DNA from: Ignavibacteriota bacterium
GTDB taxonomy: Bacteria > Bacteroidota > Ignavibacteria > Ignavibacteriales > Melioribacteraceae
Assembly (NCBI GenBank): GCA_013112585.1
Contig: JABFGH010000020.1
Location: 29,110 to 93,109, forward strand
DNA: 64,000 bases
Direction of reading: 5' to 3'
In this document: positions 9,638 through 17,099 of the stretch, in pieces
How positions within the stretch are numbered: position 1 is the first letter of the stretch
Layout: each line of letters opens with the position of its first letter
Made by a program: the position numbers and the translations under genes
Notes under the pieces: generated by a model
Seen by the model: only the letters and a program-made list of their open reading frames with translations
Databases searched by the model: none
What the model was told of the DNA's origin: nothing

Positions 9638-9660
9638 TGTGCGTAGTTTATGCGTAAAAA
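9638..9660 (-). repeat. Putative initiator-binding repeat, copy 1
   Basis: Read on the minus strand, this is TTTTTACGCATAAACTACGC followed by ACA. It matches copy 2 at 9748-9775 and the copy upstream of the Orc1/Cdc6-like gene at 11551-11572. The shared core is ACGCATAAACT, followed within a few bases by CACA or CACG. Confidence 0.6.
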
Positions 9661-9747
9661 TATCTAGAATAATTAGGAGCTTCAGTTCACTTTTAGGTGG
9701 TAACTATCTTGAGATTCTTTAAGCCTCAACTCCAGTATTTAGAATTA

Positions 9748-9775
9748 TTTTTCACGCATAAACTTTACACATTAG
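9748..9775 (+). repeat. Putative initiator-binding repeat, copy 2
   Basis: Reads TTTTTCACGCATAAACTTTA then CACATTAG, inverted relative to copy 1, with 87 bases between them. The two arms agree over about 20 positions, and weaker similarity continues inward (TCTAGAATAAT against TTCTAAATACT). Confidence 0.6.
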
Positions 9776-9861
9776 AATATCATCAAACTTAATATTTTTT
9801 GACTTTTCAAATTTTTTGTTTAAAAATATTAAACACAATTATGAATGAAAGAAGAAAAATC

Positions 9862-10209
9862 TTAATAATTTGTGCTTCTGTACTTCAAATTTTCCAGAAG
9901 GTAAGGTATTGACAAATGAGACCATTTTGAGGAATGTGGATTAGCAAGATGACCAACTTCTAAAAATTGAGTTAATCTTTCAACAGGTTTGTACGCACGT
10001 TGATAATAAGCATCTTCATAGCCGGTTTTATACCCTTTACTAAATCCCTCTATTTTTCCTAAATATTCTCCAACTTCTAATCCTTTATTGAAACCTTTTA
10101 AAAACCCATTACTCCATCCAACTTTTTCCCCGAGGTCATTTCCCGATTTAAATCCATCGGAGTAACCATCATTATAACACTTACAAAACGGATTTCCGCA
10201 AGTACACAT
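9862..10209 (-). CDS. Small protein with Gly-x3-Gly repeats (Yae1-like repeat pattern)
   Basis: This 115-residue protein starts MCTCGNPFCKC, giving four Cys in the first 11 residues. From residue 13 to about 68 it carries an almost unbroken Gly-every-four pattern (GYSDGFKSGNDLGEKVGWSN, then GFLKGFNKGLEVGEYLG and onward). The same spacing is the deca-GX3 repeat of Yae1-type proteins. The tail of about 45 residues is ordinary. The gene has a full AAGGAGGTGA Shine-Dalgarno six bases before ATG 10209. A helical Gly zipper or metal-cluster adaptor role is conceivable. The function is unknown. Confidence 0.7.
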   Translation of the reverse strand: MCTCGNPFCKCYNDGYSDGFKSGNDLGEKVGWSNGFLKGFNKGLEVGEYLGKIEGFSKGYKTGYEDAYYQRAYKPVERLTQFLEVGHLANPHSSKWSHLSIPYLLENLKYRSTNY

Positions 10210-10452
10210 GTTTCACCTCCTTAAATCTGTTATTAAGTATAACTAATCCAATTCATTAGGGTCCTGAAAAAACTTTTAACTTCAACTGAATTACTTAACT
10301 TGAAACATTTACCATTACGATTTCTAAATTCAACTGCACATATAACTAATTACATAATTTCAGTAATTTTATCAAGACAAATAATTAATTAATCACTATG
10401 TTTCATAGTTTTAATAAAATAATTACATTGTCACGTTAATAATACATACGCC

Positions 10453-11541
10453 TTACGAATACCTCAGCTTATAAACATGATGAACAATCTTCTCATTACA
10501 GAGGATTGTAATTCTATTTGCATATGTTCGGTTTACCTTGGTTGAAAGCATCATGATAAGTCCCAGTGACTGGAGATACGATAGTTGATTATAGAAATGT
10601 ACATAGGAACAGGGCTGCTCTTTATTCCTTCTTGCAATATCCACATAATTCATGTGAACCTTTTTAGCAAACTTATCTGATATTTGACTTGCAGCTTTAA
10701 GTATTAGTAGGTTGGTATCTGATAGATCTGCAATTAGATCCACGTATATATCTCGCCTAGCATTCTCAAAGCATTGTTCAATACTGTTACCTCCTTCTGT
10801 GGCCCAATAAAATAAGGACTTGATTGCAACTCTAACATCTGAATTTGCTTCTCGAACAGTATAGGCAGCTATTTTTGAATTTATACCTATATCAATTTTC
10901 TTTAAACCGGATTTAGTTCTATCATCGAGAATACTTGATATTTCACTAGCGTCATAATTTCTAAAATGGATTAACTCAGGTTGAAGTGTTGATTTAACAC
11001 TCTGATCAATTTCATTTAAAAAACGAGGGTCGTTTGAAAGCATTAGAATCATATAATTTCGTTTATCTCGTGATAGAAAATAGAGTAATTCCCTCTGTCT
11101 TTCCTTCGGTGCCCACAGATGTACTTCATCCAAAATTATTATTGTTTTGGAGTTATACTTTTCTCTGAATCGATGATACAATTCTGATAAGGATAAACCA
11201 CGTGAACTTACATTCAACAGATGGGCAAGAATTTTAAATGAAGTAGAGTAATACCTCACATTTGCATAAAGTATATTTAATAAAGAACCATCCTTAAATA
11301 ATTGCTTAAGGTATTTTATCATTAAGGTTTTTCCACTCCCCCTTGAACCAAATATAACTTGATTAACAGGGATGTTGGTTTCTTCATATTTTAAAAACGC
11401 ATCTATAATTTGTTTCGTTTCTTCTCTGACCAAAGGATTATCGGGCATATAGTTAAAATCAAATATTGAGTAGTTTATTATTGACTTAGATTGATCATTA
11501 ATAATCTTTCTCTTTTCAAGCATATATGTCTTTATATTCAT
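10453..11541 (-). CDS. Orc1/Cdc6-type AAA+ replication initiator
   Basis: I start at ATG 11541; the GTG-GTG codons just upstream form a GGTG ribosome site. The 362-residue protein has FNYMPDNPLVREE (residues 30-41), Walker A GSRGSGKT (65-72), Walker B IIILDEVHLW (134-143), sensor 1 SNDPRFL (169-175) and VKSTLQP (182-188). Sensor 2 SDVRVAIKSLFYWAT (234-248) corresponds to the archaeal GDaRkAldLL stretch. A winged-helix region fills residues 265-355. This order and length fit archaeal Orc1/Cdc6, which loads replicative helicase at origins. Such genes are not part of bacterial chromosomes. ACGCATAAACT sites overlap its leader and lie 1.8 kb away. A truncated second copy lies at 23289-23843. Confidence 0.8.
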   Translation of the reverse strand: MNIKTYMLEKRKIINDQSKSIINYSIFDFNYMPDNPLVREETKQIIDAFLKYEETNIPVNQVIFGSRGSGKTLMIKYLKQLFKDGSLLNILYANVRYYSTSFKILAHLLNVSSRGLSLSELYHRFREKYNSKTIIILDEVHLWAPKERQRELLYFLSRDKRNYMILMLSNDPRFLNEIDQSVKSTLQPELIHFRNYDASEISSILDDRTKSGLKKIDIGINSKIAAYTVREANSDVRVAIKSLFYWATEGGNSIEQCFENARRDIYVDLIADLSDTNLLILKAASQISDKFAKKVHMNYVDIARRNKEQPCSYVHFYNQLSYLQSLGLIMMLSTKVNRTYANRITILCNEKIVHHVYKLRYS

Positions 11542-11916
11542 TAACTGCACCACGCATAAACTTCACTACACGTATTAATTGAGCTTCTCATTTATATTTT
11601 TTTCTATCTAAAAAGTTTAATGCCGTTCTTTAAATAATATTTTGAACGAATAAAAAATTGTTTAATTTTAGATAGACGAATACTTTCACAATATTATCAA
11701 TCCGGAGGGTGTAAGTTAACCGGTATGAAAAATAAGCTAATCCTCGAATACTTCAACAAAGTAAAATCTGCTAATAAGGAAGCAACTAAAAAGGAAGCTT
11801 TCAAAGACCTGCTAAACAGGCTCTACTCAAATGAAACAGAATTACTAAAAGTTATTGATAAGATTACGCTCGGTTCTGAAAAAGCTGTTCTTGAAATTCC
11901 ACGAAAAGATAAAGTG
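11006..11916. repeat. Left copy of a 911-bp imperfect direct repeat
   Basis: This stretch covers the first 60 per cent of the Orc1/Cdc6-like gene, the divergent intergenic region and the first 64 codons of the restriction-methylase gene. It recurs at 23308-24218 at a constant offset of 12302, with no net insertion or deletion. Identity is close to complete in the intergenic part and lower toward the left edge. It flanks the 11.4-kb cargo block. Confidence 0.9.
11551..11572 (+). repeat. Putative initiator-binding repeat, copy 3 (Orc1 leader)
   Basis: CACGCATAAACTTCACTACA followed by CG repeats the core seen at 9638-9660 and 9748-9775. It sits 10 bases upstream of the Orc1/Cdc6-like start codon, so initiator binding here would also block its own expression. 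The duplicated block carries the same site at 23853-23874. Confidence 0.55.
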
Positions 11917-11940
11917 GATATTATTTGCACTGTACGTTGA
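11725..11940 (+). pseudogene. Truncated 5' end of the restriction-methylase gene
   Basis: The first 64 codons are almost identical to the start of the 1054-residue gene at 24027. Right after the shared KDKV the sequence changes and a stop follows seven codons later. The break coincides with the end of the 911-bp direct repeat, so this is a fragment left by the duplication event, not a frameshifted full gene. It has no catalytic part. Any product would be a 71-residue N-terminal helical fragment. Confidence 0.85.
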
Positions 11941-12007
11941 TAAATTTTAGCAAAATATTTGAAGAATTAATTCTCATTGTATCAACAAGTTGAGAAGGAA
12001 ATAGATA

Positions 12008-12883
12008 TTGAATTATTTAAAATCGGGTCGTGAAGCAATTCGCTTATTGTACGTATTAATTATTGGTTTGGGCATTACAAATGCCATCACAGATTTATTT
12101 ATTGCAAATAAATCTTTTGTAGTTCCTTCAGTTGAGAAATCAGTTTTATTTATTATTTATTTTTCTTTTATTCTACGATTTTTTTTTGGAGCATACCGGG
12201 TTTTAGCATATGATATTGATATAGAAATAAGAAGAACAAAAGTAATAATTAATATGTTCGGTTTTTTTATACAGGCAATATCATTTTTTATCTACTCAAT
12301 AAGTTACCAAAATATAGCAGTTTCTCAATGGTTAGTAATAATCATTTGTGGAATAGACCTTATTTGGATTCTTTCATTGATATTTATATATAAAACTGCT
12401 GATAGAACATCGTATCAATGGTTATTTCATGACCTCATAATAATTATTGTACTACCAATAAATCTTTTATTTTGGCAGAACATATGGGTTCTATTTATTA
12501 TAGCTATTGTCGCACTAATTCTTGACTTAGCTATAAATCATGAGTTTTATTTTTCAACAAAAAAGGGTATTGGATTAAAGATATTTATTTACTCATTTAA
12601 TACACATAACGGTGTAGAAGAATCATTAACTGATTTAATGGAGATTGTTTTAACAAAAGGACATCACCCGATTGTGTCGCATAAGTTTACAAACCTTTAC
12701 GATGATGAAAAATTGCTGAGCTGTATTGATCTTGAACTATTGCGAATATGTGATGCGGTCTATTTATTAGATAGACATGGGGAAGAGAACCTAATTAAAT
12801 TTATACATAATTATGAAATAGAAATTTTTTCTCATGTTGACGAAATACCCGTAATTTTATTTGATGAACCCAGATTACTATAA
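12008..12883 (+). CDS. Membrane protein with C-terminal deoxyribosyltransferase-like domain
   Basis: The start is TTG 12008, with GAAGGA nine bases upstream. The 291-residue product has about six membrane segments in residues 12-180 (LYVLIIGLGITNAI, VLFIIYFSFILRFFF, FGFFIQAISFFIY and others). A soluble tail of about 100 residues follows: IFIYSFNTHNGVEESLTDL, KGHHPIVSHKFTNLYDD, CIDLELLRICDAVYLLD and IPVILFD. That order resembles the nucleoside 2-deoxyribosyltransferase/DUF4406 fold, which handles nucleosides or nucleotide signals. A membrane-plus-nucleotide-domain pair is a common plan for effectors of defence systems. It is the first gene inside the cargo block. Membrane topology is well supported; the domain call is tentative. 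Confidence 0.6.
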   Translation: MNYLKSGREAIRLLYVLIIGLGITNAITDLFIANKSFVVPSVEKSVLFIIYFSFILRFFFGAYRVLAYDIDIEIRRTKVIINMFGFFIQAISFFIYSISYQNIAVSQWLVIIICGIDLIWILSLIFIYKTADRTSYQWLFHDLIIIIVLPINLLFWQNIWVLFIIAIVALILDLAINHEFYFSTKKGIGLKIFIYSFNTHNGVEESLTDLMEIVLTKGHHPIVSHKFTNLYDDEKLLSCIDLELLRICDAVYLLDRHGEENLIKFIHNYEIEIFSHVDEIPVILFDEPRLL

Positions 12884-12922
12884 TTAAAGTATTTGGTTTG
12901 TTAAATAAGTATGTTTGGAAAA

Positions 12923-13489
12923 TTATTTAGGAATTTTTTGATCTACTAATCTTAAAAGATCTTCCTTATAAGGAACTGTTGTATTGAAAACTTTATTACT
13001 AATCAATTTCAACGATTCAATTTCTTTCTCAACAACATGATTGTCTAACTCTAAAAATTTTTCATAAGTCAATTTGCTATCGATAACTTTATTTCTTTTT
13101 GAATACCTCTCAAATCTACTTCGTAAATCTGCATCAAGATAAATTAATAAGAACTCTTCACATTGTTGTTTTATTAAATCAATTAATATTCTATGTCTTA
13201 CCCCCTCGATTATCAGTGATTTGTGATGGCTAATAAAATAATTTATTACATTGCTTAGAAACATTTCTGGATTTGATATCATTAATTTACTACCCACATC
13301 TTGCATTTTATTTCTGTCCATTTCCAATTTATTTTTTTTAAAGTAATATTTTAAATATTCCCCAAAGGAAGCAACTGGAATACCGAATTGATTTGATATC
13401 AAATTGGATACGGTTGATTTACCCGAGCATATACGGCCACTAACTGCAATGATAATATTGATTTTTTTTGATTTCATTTCATTAAACAA
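12923..13489 (-). CDS. Nucleotide/nucleoside kinase-like P-loop protein
   Basis: This 188-residue protein has a P-loop GRICSGKST near residues 18-26, an IIEGVRHR stretch near 95 and LLIYLDADLRSRFERYSKR near 115-133, where the paired Arg residues resemble the lid of nucleotide kinases. It resembles dephospho-CoA and adenylate/thymidylate-type kinases without matching one closely. It is the last gene of a five-gene run and overlaps the ASCH gene by eight bases. In this setting it could phosphorylate an altered nucleotide made by the upstream enzymes. The fold is well supported; the substrate is unknown. Confidence 0.7.
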   Translation of the reverse strand: MFNEMKSKKINIIIAVSGRICSGKSTVSNLISNQFGIPVASFGEYLKYYFKKNKLEMDRNKMQDVGSKLMISNPEMFLSNVINYFISHHKSLIIEGVRHRILIDLIKQQCEEFLLIYLDADLRSRFERYSKRNKVIDSKLTYEKFLELDNHVVEKEIESLKLISNKVFNTTVPYKEDLLRLVDQKIPK

Positions 13490-14000
13490 AAAAGGTTTCT
13501 TCGAGCCCTTTTCTTAAAACCACCCAACTTGTGCGGTCACGTTTTTCACTAGTGATTGGTTCTATTCGTCTGACTTTCTTGATCTCGATAAGAGTGGCAT
13601 AATTAGCGTTTTTTCTATATTCCCAGAAGTATTTATCATATCCAGAACAAATTAAATTTCCGTATTCATTTTCAATTTCTTCTAGAACATCAGTAGTTAA
13701 GTTTTCAACATATTTAACACTTCCTGCAATAAAAAAACCAGTAACCATGCCACCAGATTTTTTAAGTATGACAATATCGCCTTTTTTTACTTTCAAATAT
13801 GGACTAATTTTATTTATTGAAAAACGTGTTTCAATTTTTTTAACACCTTCAAGAATTAATGTTAGAAATGGTTCATTAAAGATAGCAAGATGAATACTGA
13901 CAGAACTGTCAGAAATTATTCTATCAAATATTTCTGAGTGTTGCGGAGCACTACCAAGGACGTTTATAATTTGACTAACTAGTTTGTTTTTCCATTGCAT
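13482..14000 (-). CDS. ASCH-domain protein
   Basis: Residues 30-150 of this 172-residue protein carry an ASCH (PUA-like) domain: LAIFNEPFLTLILEGVKKIE, then TRFS, KVKKGDIVILKKSGG and VTGFFIAGSVKYVENL. The KKIETR segment is the usual ASCH ligand pocket with its Lys-x-x-E-x-R pattern. ASCH proteins bind nucleic acid or modified nucleosides, and some act as amidohydrolases or nucleases. The gene overlaps the methyltransferase by 26 bases and the kinase by eight, which points to coupled translation and a joint pathway. The domain assignment is firm; the exact role is not. Confidence 0.75.
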   Translation of the reverse strand: MQWKNKLVSQIINVLGSAPQHSEIFDRIISDSSVSIHLAIFNEPFLTLILEGVKKIETRFSINKISPYLKVKKGDIVILKKSGGMVTGFFIAGSVKYVENLTTDVLEEIENEYGNLICSGYDKYFWEYRKNANYATLIEIKKVRRIEPITSEKRDRTSWVVLRKGLEETFFV

Positions 14001-15246
14001 TATATAACCAATCCAAATAATTGTTGTATTCTTTAATTTCTAATTTGCACACTGTTGTTACAAATTCAGTAACAATTTTTGATTCATGAGTACCAGGTTG
14101 TGTGTTTTTAATCTTATCCAATAATTGCACAAATTTATTAGTGTCGTTTACTTTATAAATTCTATTACCAGAAGTCCAGATATTTGCGTCTCGTCTACGA
14201 CTATCTCGAATACTCACACCAGGTAAAATATCTCCTTTTACTAAATGGCTTATTTTAATTGTTTCTTTTATTGATTTTTTATTTTCCTTTTTTATTCTGA
14301 ATCGTACACTTTCAATTTCTTTTTCTATCCATCCTGAGTATATATCTTTAATAATAGGACGGGGCGTGATTTTATCATGCATTTTACGGAAAAAAGCTAA
14401 GTCAGCTTTTCTCCAGAATGGTAAGACATCTTTCACACCAGCTGCTCGAAATGCATTAAATTCAAAAAAAGGCATAGCATAATGTAGTTTTTGATCGCGA
14501 AGATTTTCTAAACACAATCCATTTTTATGACAAAAACTGAACCAATCTATTCTTTCCTTTGAGATATTAGGCCGTGTATTTATTGGGGGTAAACTAATTC
14601 CAATTCTTCCGCCAACCACAAGGCATTGTGAAGCATACCATAAGAACTGGTAAAAATGAGGTGAGTACCAAGGCGGGTCCATAATCACACAAGAATATTT
14701 ACTCATATTTCTCGGAGTCGCCTCAAAAATATTTGTTTCAAGTATTTGATAGCGTTTTTTGTTTGGAATTAATTTTGATAACCCATCTATTATTGGTTTA
14801 TTTTTCTCAATCAATGTAACATGATTTGGGATGTTTTTTATACAAGCGGCTGCGAATAATGTTGGATACCCCAGAAGTAATATTCTGTCTTCTATATCAT
14901 TCCTGTCTTGAATTATTTTTAACAGATAATCCAGGCTTGTTGTTGAATTACGCCATTCAAAATCCAGGGGATGTGGTTTTTTAAATAACCCAAAAAAACC
15001 AATATGCTCATTAAAAAATTTTGTTATTGTATTATCAACAGTATCAATTCTATTTGCTTGAGTTCTCGGATCTTTGACGAACCATAGACCATTGATATTT
15101 GAGATTTTACCCTTGGATTCAAGCTCATTCAATGTTTTTAGAAGTTCAATTGGATCAAAACCGCCTAAATTTAATGAGATAAATTCAAAGGATTTAGGTT
15201 GCTTACAAAGATTTATGATTAGCCTATCAATGTATTCTGAATACAT
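13975..15246 (-). CDS. Winged-helix plus SAM-dependent methyltransferase-fold protein
   Basis: Residues 1-60 of this 423-residue protein form a winged helix (SFEFISLNLGGFDPIELLKT, then LESKGKISNINGLWFV). A Rossmann methyltransferase core follows with LLLGYPTLFAAACI as motif I region, VTLIEKN as the acidic loop and VIMDPPWYSPHFYQF as the DPPW catalytic motif. The plan recalls BpsA (branched polyamine synthase) and also N6-adenine methylases with DPPW. A further 190 residues of unknown role follow. It lies between the radical SAM gene (four-base gap) and the ASCH gene (26-base overlap). A nucleotide, nucleic acid or amine substrate is plausible; I cannot choose. Confidence 0.7.
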   Translation of the reverse strand: MYSEYIDRLIINLCKQPKSFEFISLNLGGFDPIELLKTLNELESKGKISNINGLWFVKDPRTQANRIDTVDNTITKFFNEHIGFFGLFKKPHPLDFEWRNSTTSLDYLLKIIQDRNDIEDRILLLGYPTLFAAACIKNIPNHVTLIEKNKPIIDGLSKLIPNKKRYQILETNIFEATPRNMSKYSCVIMDPPWYSPHFYQFLWYASQCLVVGGRIGISLPPINTRPNISKERIDWFSFCHKNGLCLENLRDQKLHYAMPFFEFNAFRAAGVKDVLPFWRKADLAFFRKMHDKITPRPIIKDIYSGWIEKEIESVRFRIKKENKKSIKETIKISHLVKGDILPGVSIRDSRRRDANIWTSGNRIYKVNDTNKFVQLLDKIKNTQPGTHESKIVTEFVTTVCKLEIKEYNNYLDWLYNAMEKQTS

Positions 15247-15250
15247 AATT

Positions 15251-16267
15251 TTAATTTTTTAACTTTATTTCAGTAATAGGTAAACTTATTTGTTCAGATG
15301 AAAATCTTTTTACTAATTCCGATTGCCATACATCAAGTGCCCTATGCTGTCCTTCGATCATATTTTCGAAATCACTTGTCATACGCGGGTTCATTGTTGA
15401 ATATTTAAATATTCGCAATGGAAGAATTCGAAGGGGTAACATTTCATTCACTTTTTGGACCTTATCTATGAATTTTGGAATGACCATATGAAAATCTGTA
15501 TCAGTCGTTGCAACTAATGTTATATAACAATATAAATCCAAATTAATTTCCAATAAACGTTTGCATAATTCTAACTGATTAGAAAATAATTTTGGGTCTG
15601 CTTTAGTATTAAGTGAAAAAGATTTTTCATCGATTCCCTTAAAACAGCAGACTCTTGAATACATTTTGTATGATGACATCAAACTAATTTGTTCATCATC
15701 TAAGAACCTCCATAGGTAGTCATTACTTAAATTATCGTCCGACCAAAGAAAAACTTTGTCTTCTAATCCTCTTTCTTGTAAGGTTTTCATCATCCACGGA
15801 ACCCACTCAGGGGTTAAATCTGGTTGTCCACCGGTGAGATCTAGCATAGGCGGAGGATCATCTTGATCGAGGTAAAGATCTATCATTTCATCACAAGTAA
15901 GAAGTGAAGCATAATTAGAATTGCCGGAAAGTAATTTAAAATCAACAAAACAATACCAACATCGCCAATTACAAATTGAACTTTGAAAAACTTGTGCTCG
16001 GATCACAGAATCTGCTTTAACTCCAAGAGCTTTTGCTGCCGGTAGTATTGGTAGGGGATTTGGAATCCAATCTTTTCCTGCATCTAATCTAAAATGACGC
16101 ACACGACCAAAACCATTACAATTTGGAGGTTTTGTAAAATCATTCTCTTGTGATGACCCGTAAAAATTAGTAATCAATATTGCTTTGCGATCAGTATCGA
16201 TTGCTTTTTCTCTTAATTTAGCTGAAAACTTATCTGTATTTATACTATTCAATATTATTGTGTCCAA
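15251..16267 (-). CDS. Radical SAM protein
   Basis: This 338-residue protein carries the radical SAM cluster motif in SSICNWRCWYCFVDF (CxxxCxxC) near residues 97-106. LDLTGGQPDLTPEW, the GGEP-like SAM-binding stretch, lies near 145. VRHFRLDAGKDWIPNPLP precedes the motif. There is no SPASM or B12 domain and the tail is short. A viperin-like activity was considered because the spacing is similar, but the flanking residues do not match. It stands between a dUTPase/dCTP-deaminase-fold gene (nine-base gap) and a methyltransferase (four-base gap), so a nucleotide or nucleic-acid substrate is the best guess. Confidence 0.8.
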   Translation of the reverse strand: MDTIILNSINTDKFSAKLREKAIDTDRKAILITNFYGSSQENDFTKPPNCNGFGRVRHFRLDAGKDWIPNPLPILPAAKALGVKADSVIRAQVFQSSICNWRCWYCFVDFKLLSGNSNYASLLTCDEMIDLYLDQDDPPPMLDLTGGQPDLTPEWVPWMMKTLQERGLEDKVFLWSDDNLSNDYLWRFLDDEQISLMSSYKMYSRVCCFKGIDEKSFSLNTKADPKLFSNQLELCKRLLEINLDLYCYITLVATTDTDFHMVIPKFIDKVQKVNEMLPLRILPLRIFKYSTMNPRMTSDFENMIEGQHRALDVWQSELVKRFSSEQISLPITEIKLKN

Positions 16268-16276
16268 TTAATATTA

Positions 16277-17011
16277 TTAATTTTTCATTGAATCTAAAAT
16301 CGCCAAAATAGAAGCAAATATTCCTATTAGTGCTGCAACAATTATTACCCATCCCCATACTGTTTTAAAAAATTGTTTAGCAAAAATACTCTTAAATTCT
16401 TCTTTTTTAATAAAATCCTGGGTAAATGATAAATCATTTAATGCATTTCCAAGGGCTGCATTCACAGACTCAAGAGTTCTTTCATATGTCTTTTTCATTG
16501 TAATGTTATCATGCGCAGTTAATGTACTTTCTTTAGTTGACTCAAGTTTTTCAAATACTATTGTGTAAATCGGCTCTCCCAAGCGAAAAGTTTTTGGGAT
16601 CGATCTAAGATTGATTAATCTTATTACAATCGGACATTGAATTCCTGGGTCCACGTGTCCTGTAGTCAATGCTAAAATACCTTCTCTTGAAAAACAGTTT
16701 TTTGCATAAACAGTTCCACAAATATTCTTAGGTAGTTTCACTTCCTCATGTGTTATTACAAACATGACTTGACCTGGTTGAAGTGTAACTGTGTCTTGTT
16801 TTTCTAAAGGTAGATCTTGATTGTAAAACTTTGATATAGGTTCAGATTTGCCAGTTATAATATTTGTTTCTTTCCAAATAAAAGTTCCTGCACTGAGATC
16901 ATAGCTGGCGGGTTCAACGTTAAACGCACCATTTTCCTTTTTACGTGGGTTTAATACTAATTCCCCTTTTTCCAGATACTCTATTATCTGATGTTTAGAT
17001 AGAATCCCCAT
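16277..17011 (-). CDS. dUTPase/dCTP-deaminase-fold protein with C-terminal membrane anchor
   Basis: Residues 1-155 of this 244-residue protein read like dCTP deaminase/dUTPase: EPASYDLSAGTFIW, TLQPGQVMFVITHEEV, YAKNCFSREGILALTTGHVD and GEPIYTIVFEKL. Where dCTP deaminase has its catalytic Glu (LEF after DPG), this protein has VIRLINL. It may therefore be a dUTPase-like or ligand-binding version. Residues 212-240 (WGWVIIVAALIGIFASILAI) form a single membrane helix at the C terminus, unusual for the family. It is the first gene of the five-gene run. A membrane-tethered dNTP-handling protein fits nucleotide-depletion or sensing roles in defence. Confidence 0.72.
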   Translation of the reverse strand: MGILSKHQIIEYLEKGELVLNPRKKENGAFNVEPASYDLSAGTFIWKETNIITGKSEPISKFYNQDLPLEKQDTVTLQPGQVMFVITHEEVKLPKNICGTVYAKNCFSREGILALTTGHVDPGIQCPIVIRLINLRSIPKTFRLGEPIYTIVFEKLESTKESTLTAHDNITMKKTYERTLESVNAALGNALNDLSFTQDFIKKEEFKSIFAKQFFKTVWGWVIIVAALIGIFASILAILDSMKN

Positions 17012-17099
17012 TTTTTTATCTCACAATATATTAAACTCAAAACAAATTTAATTAAGAAACAAAACAAATGATATCAAATTAAATACACAATACTTTATT

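Larger units (their letters stand above)
9530..9861. other. Non-coding region with paired inverted sites, candidate origin
   Basis: No gene is seen in these 332 bases. Two copies of a site with core ACGCATAAACT face each other with their T-rich sides inward, at 9638-9660 and 9748-9775. The stretch between them is imperfectly symmetric, and the right part is very AT-rich. A third copy overlaps the leader of the Orc1/Cdc6-like gene. This is what one would expect of initiator binding sites, but a small inverted-repeat element is also possible. Confidence 0.5.

Noticed and set aside
15251..16267. Prokaryotic viperin
   Set aside because: The cluster spacing is similar, but residues around CNWRCWYC and the GGQPDL stretch do not match viperin, and no conserved nucleotide-binding tail is evident.
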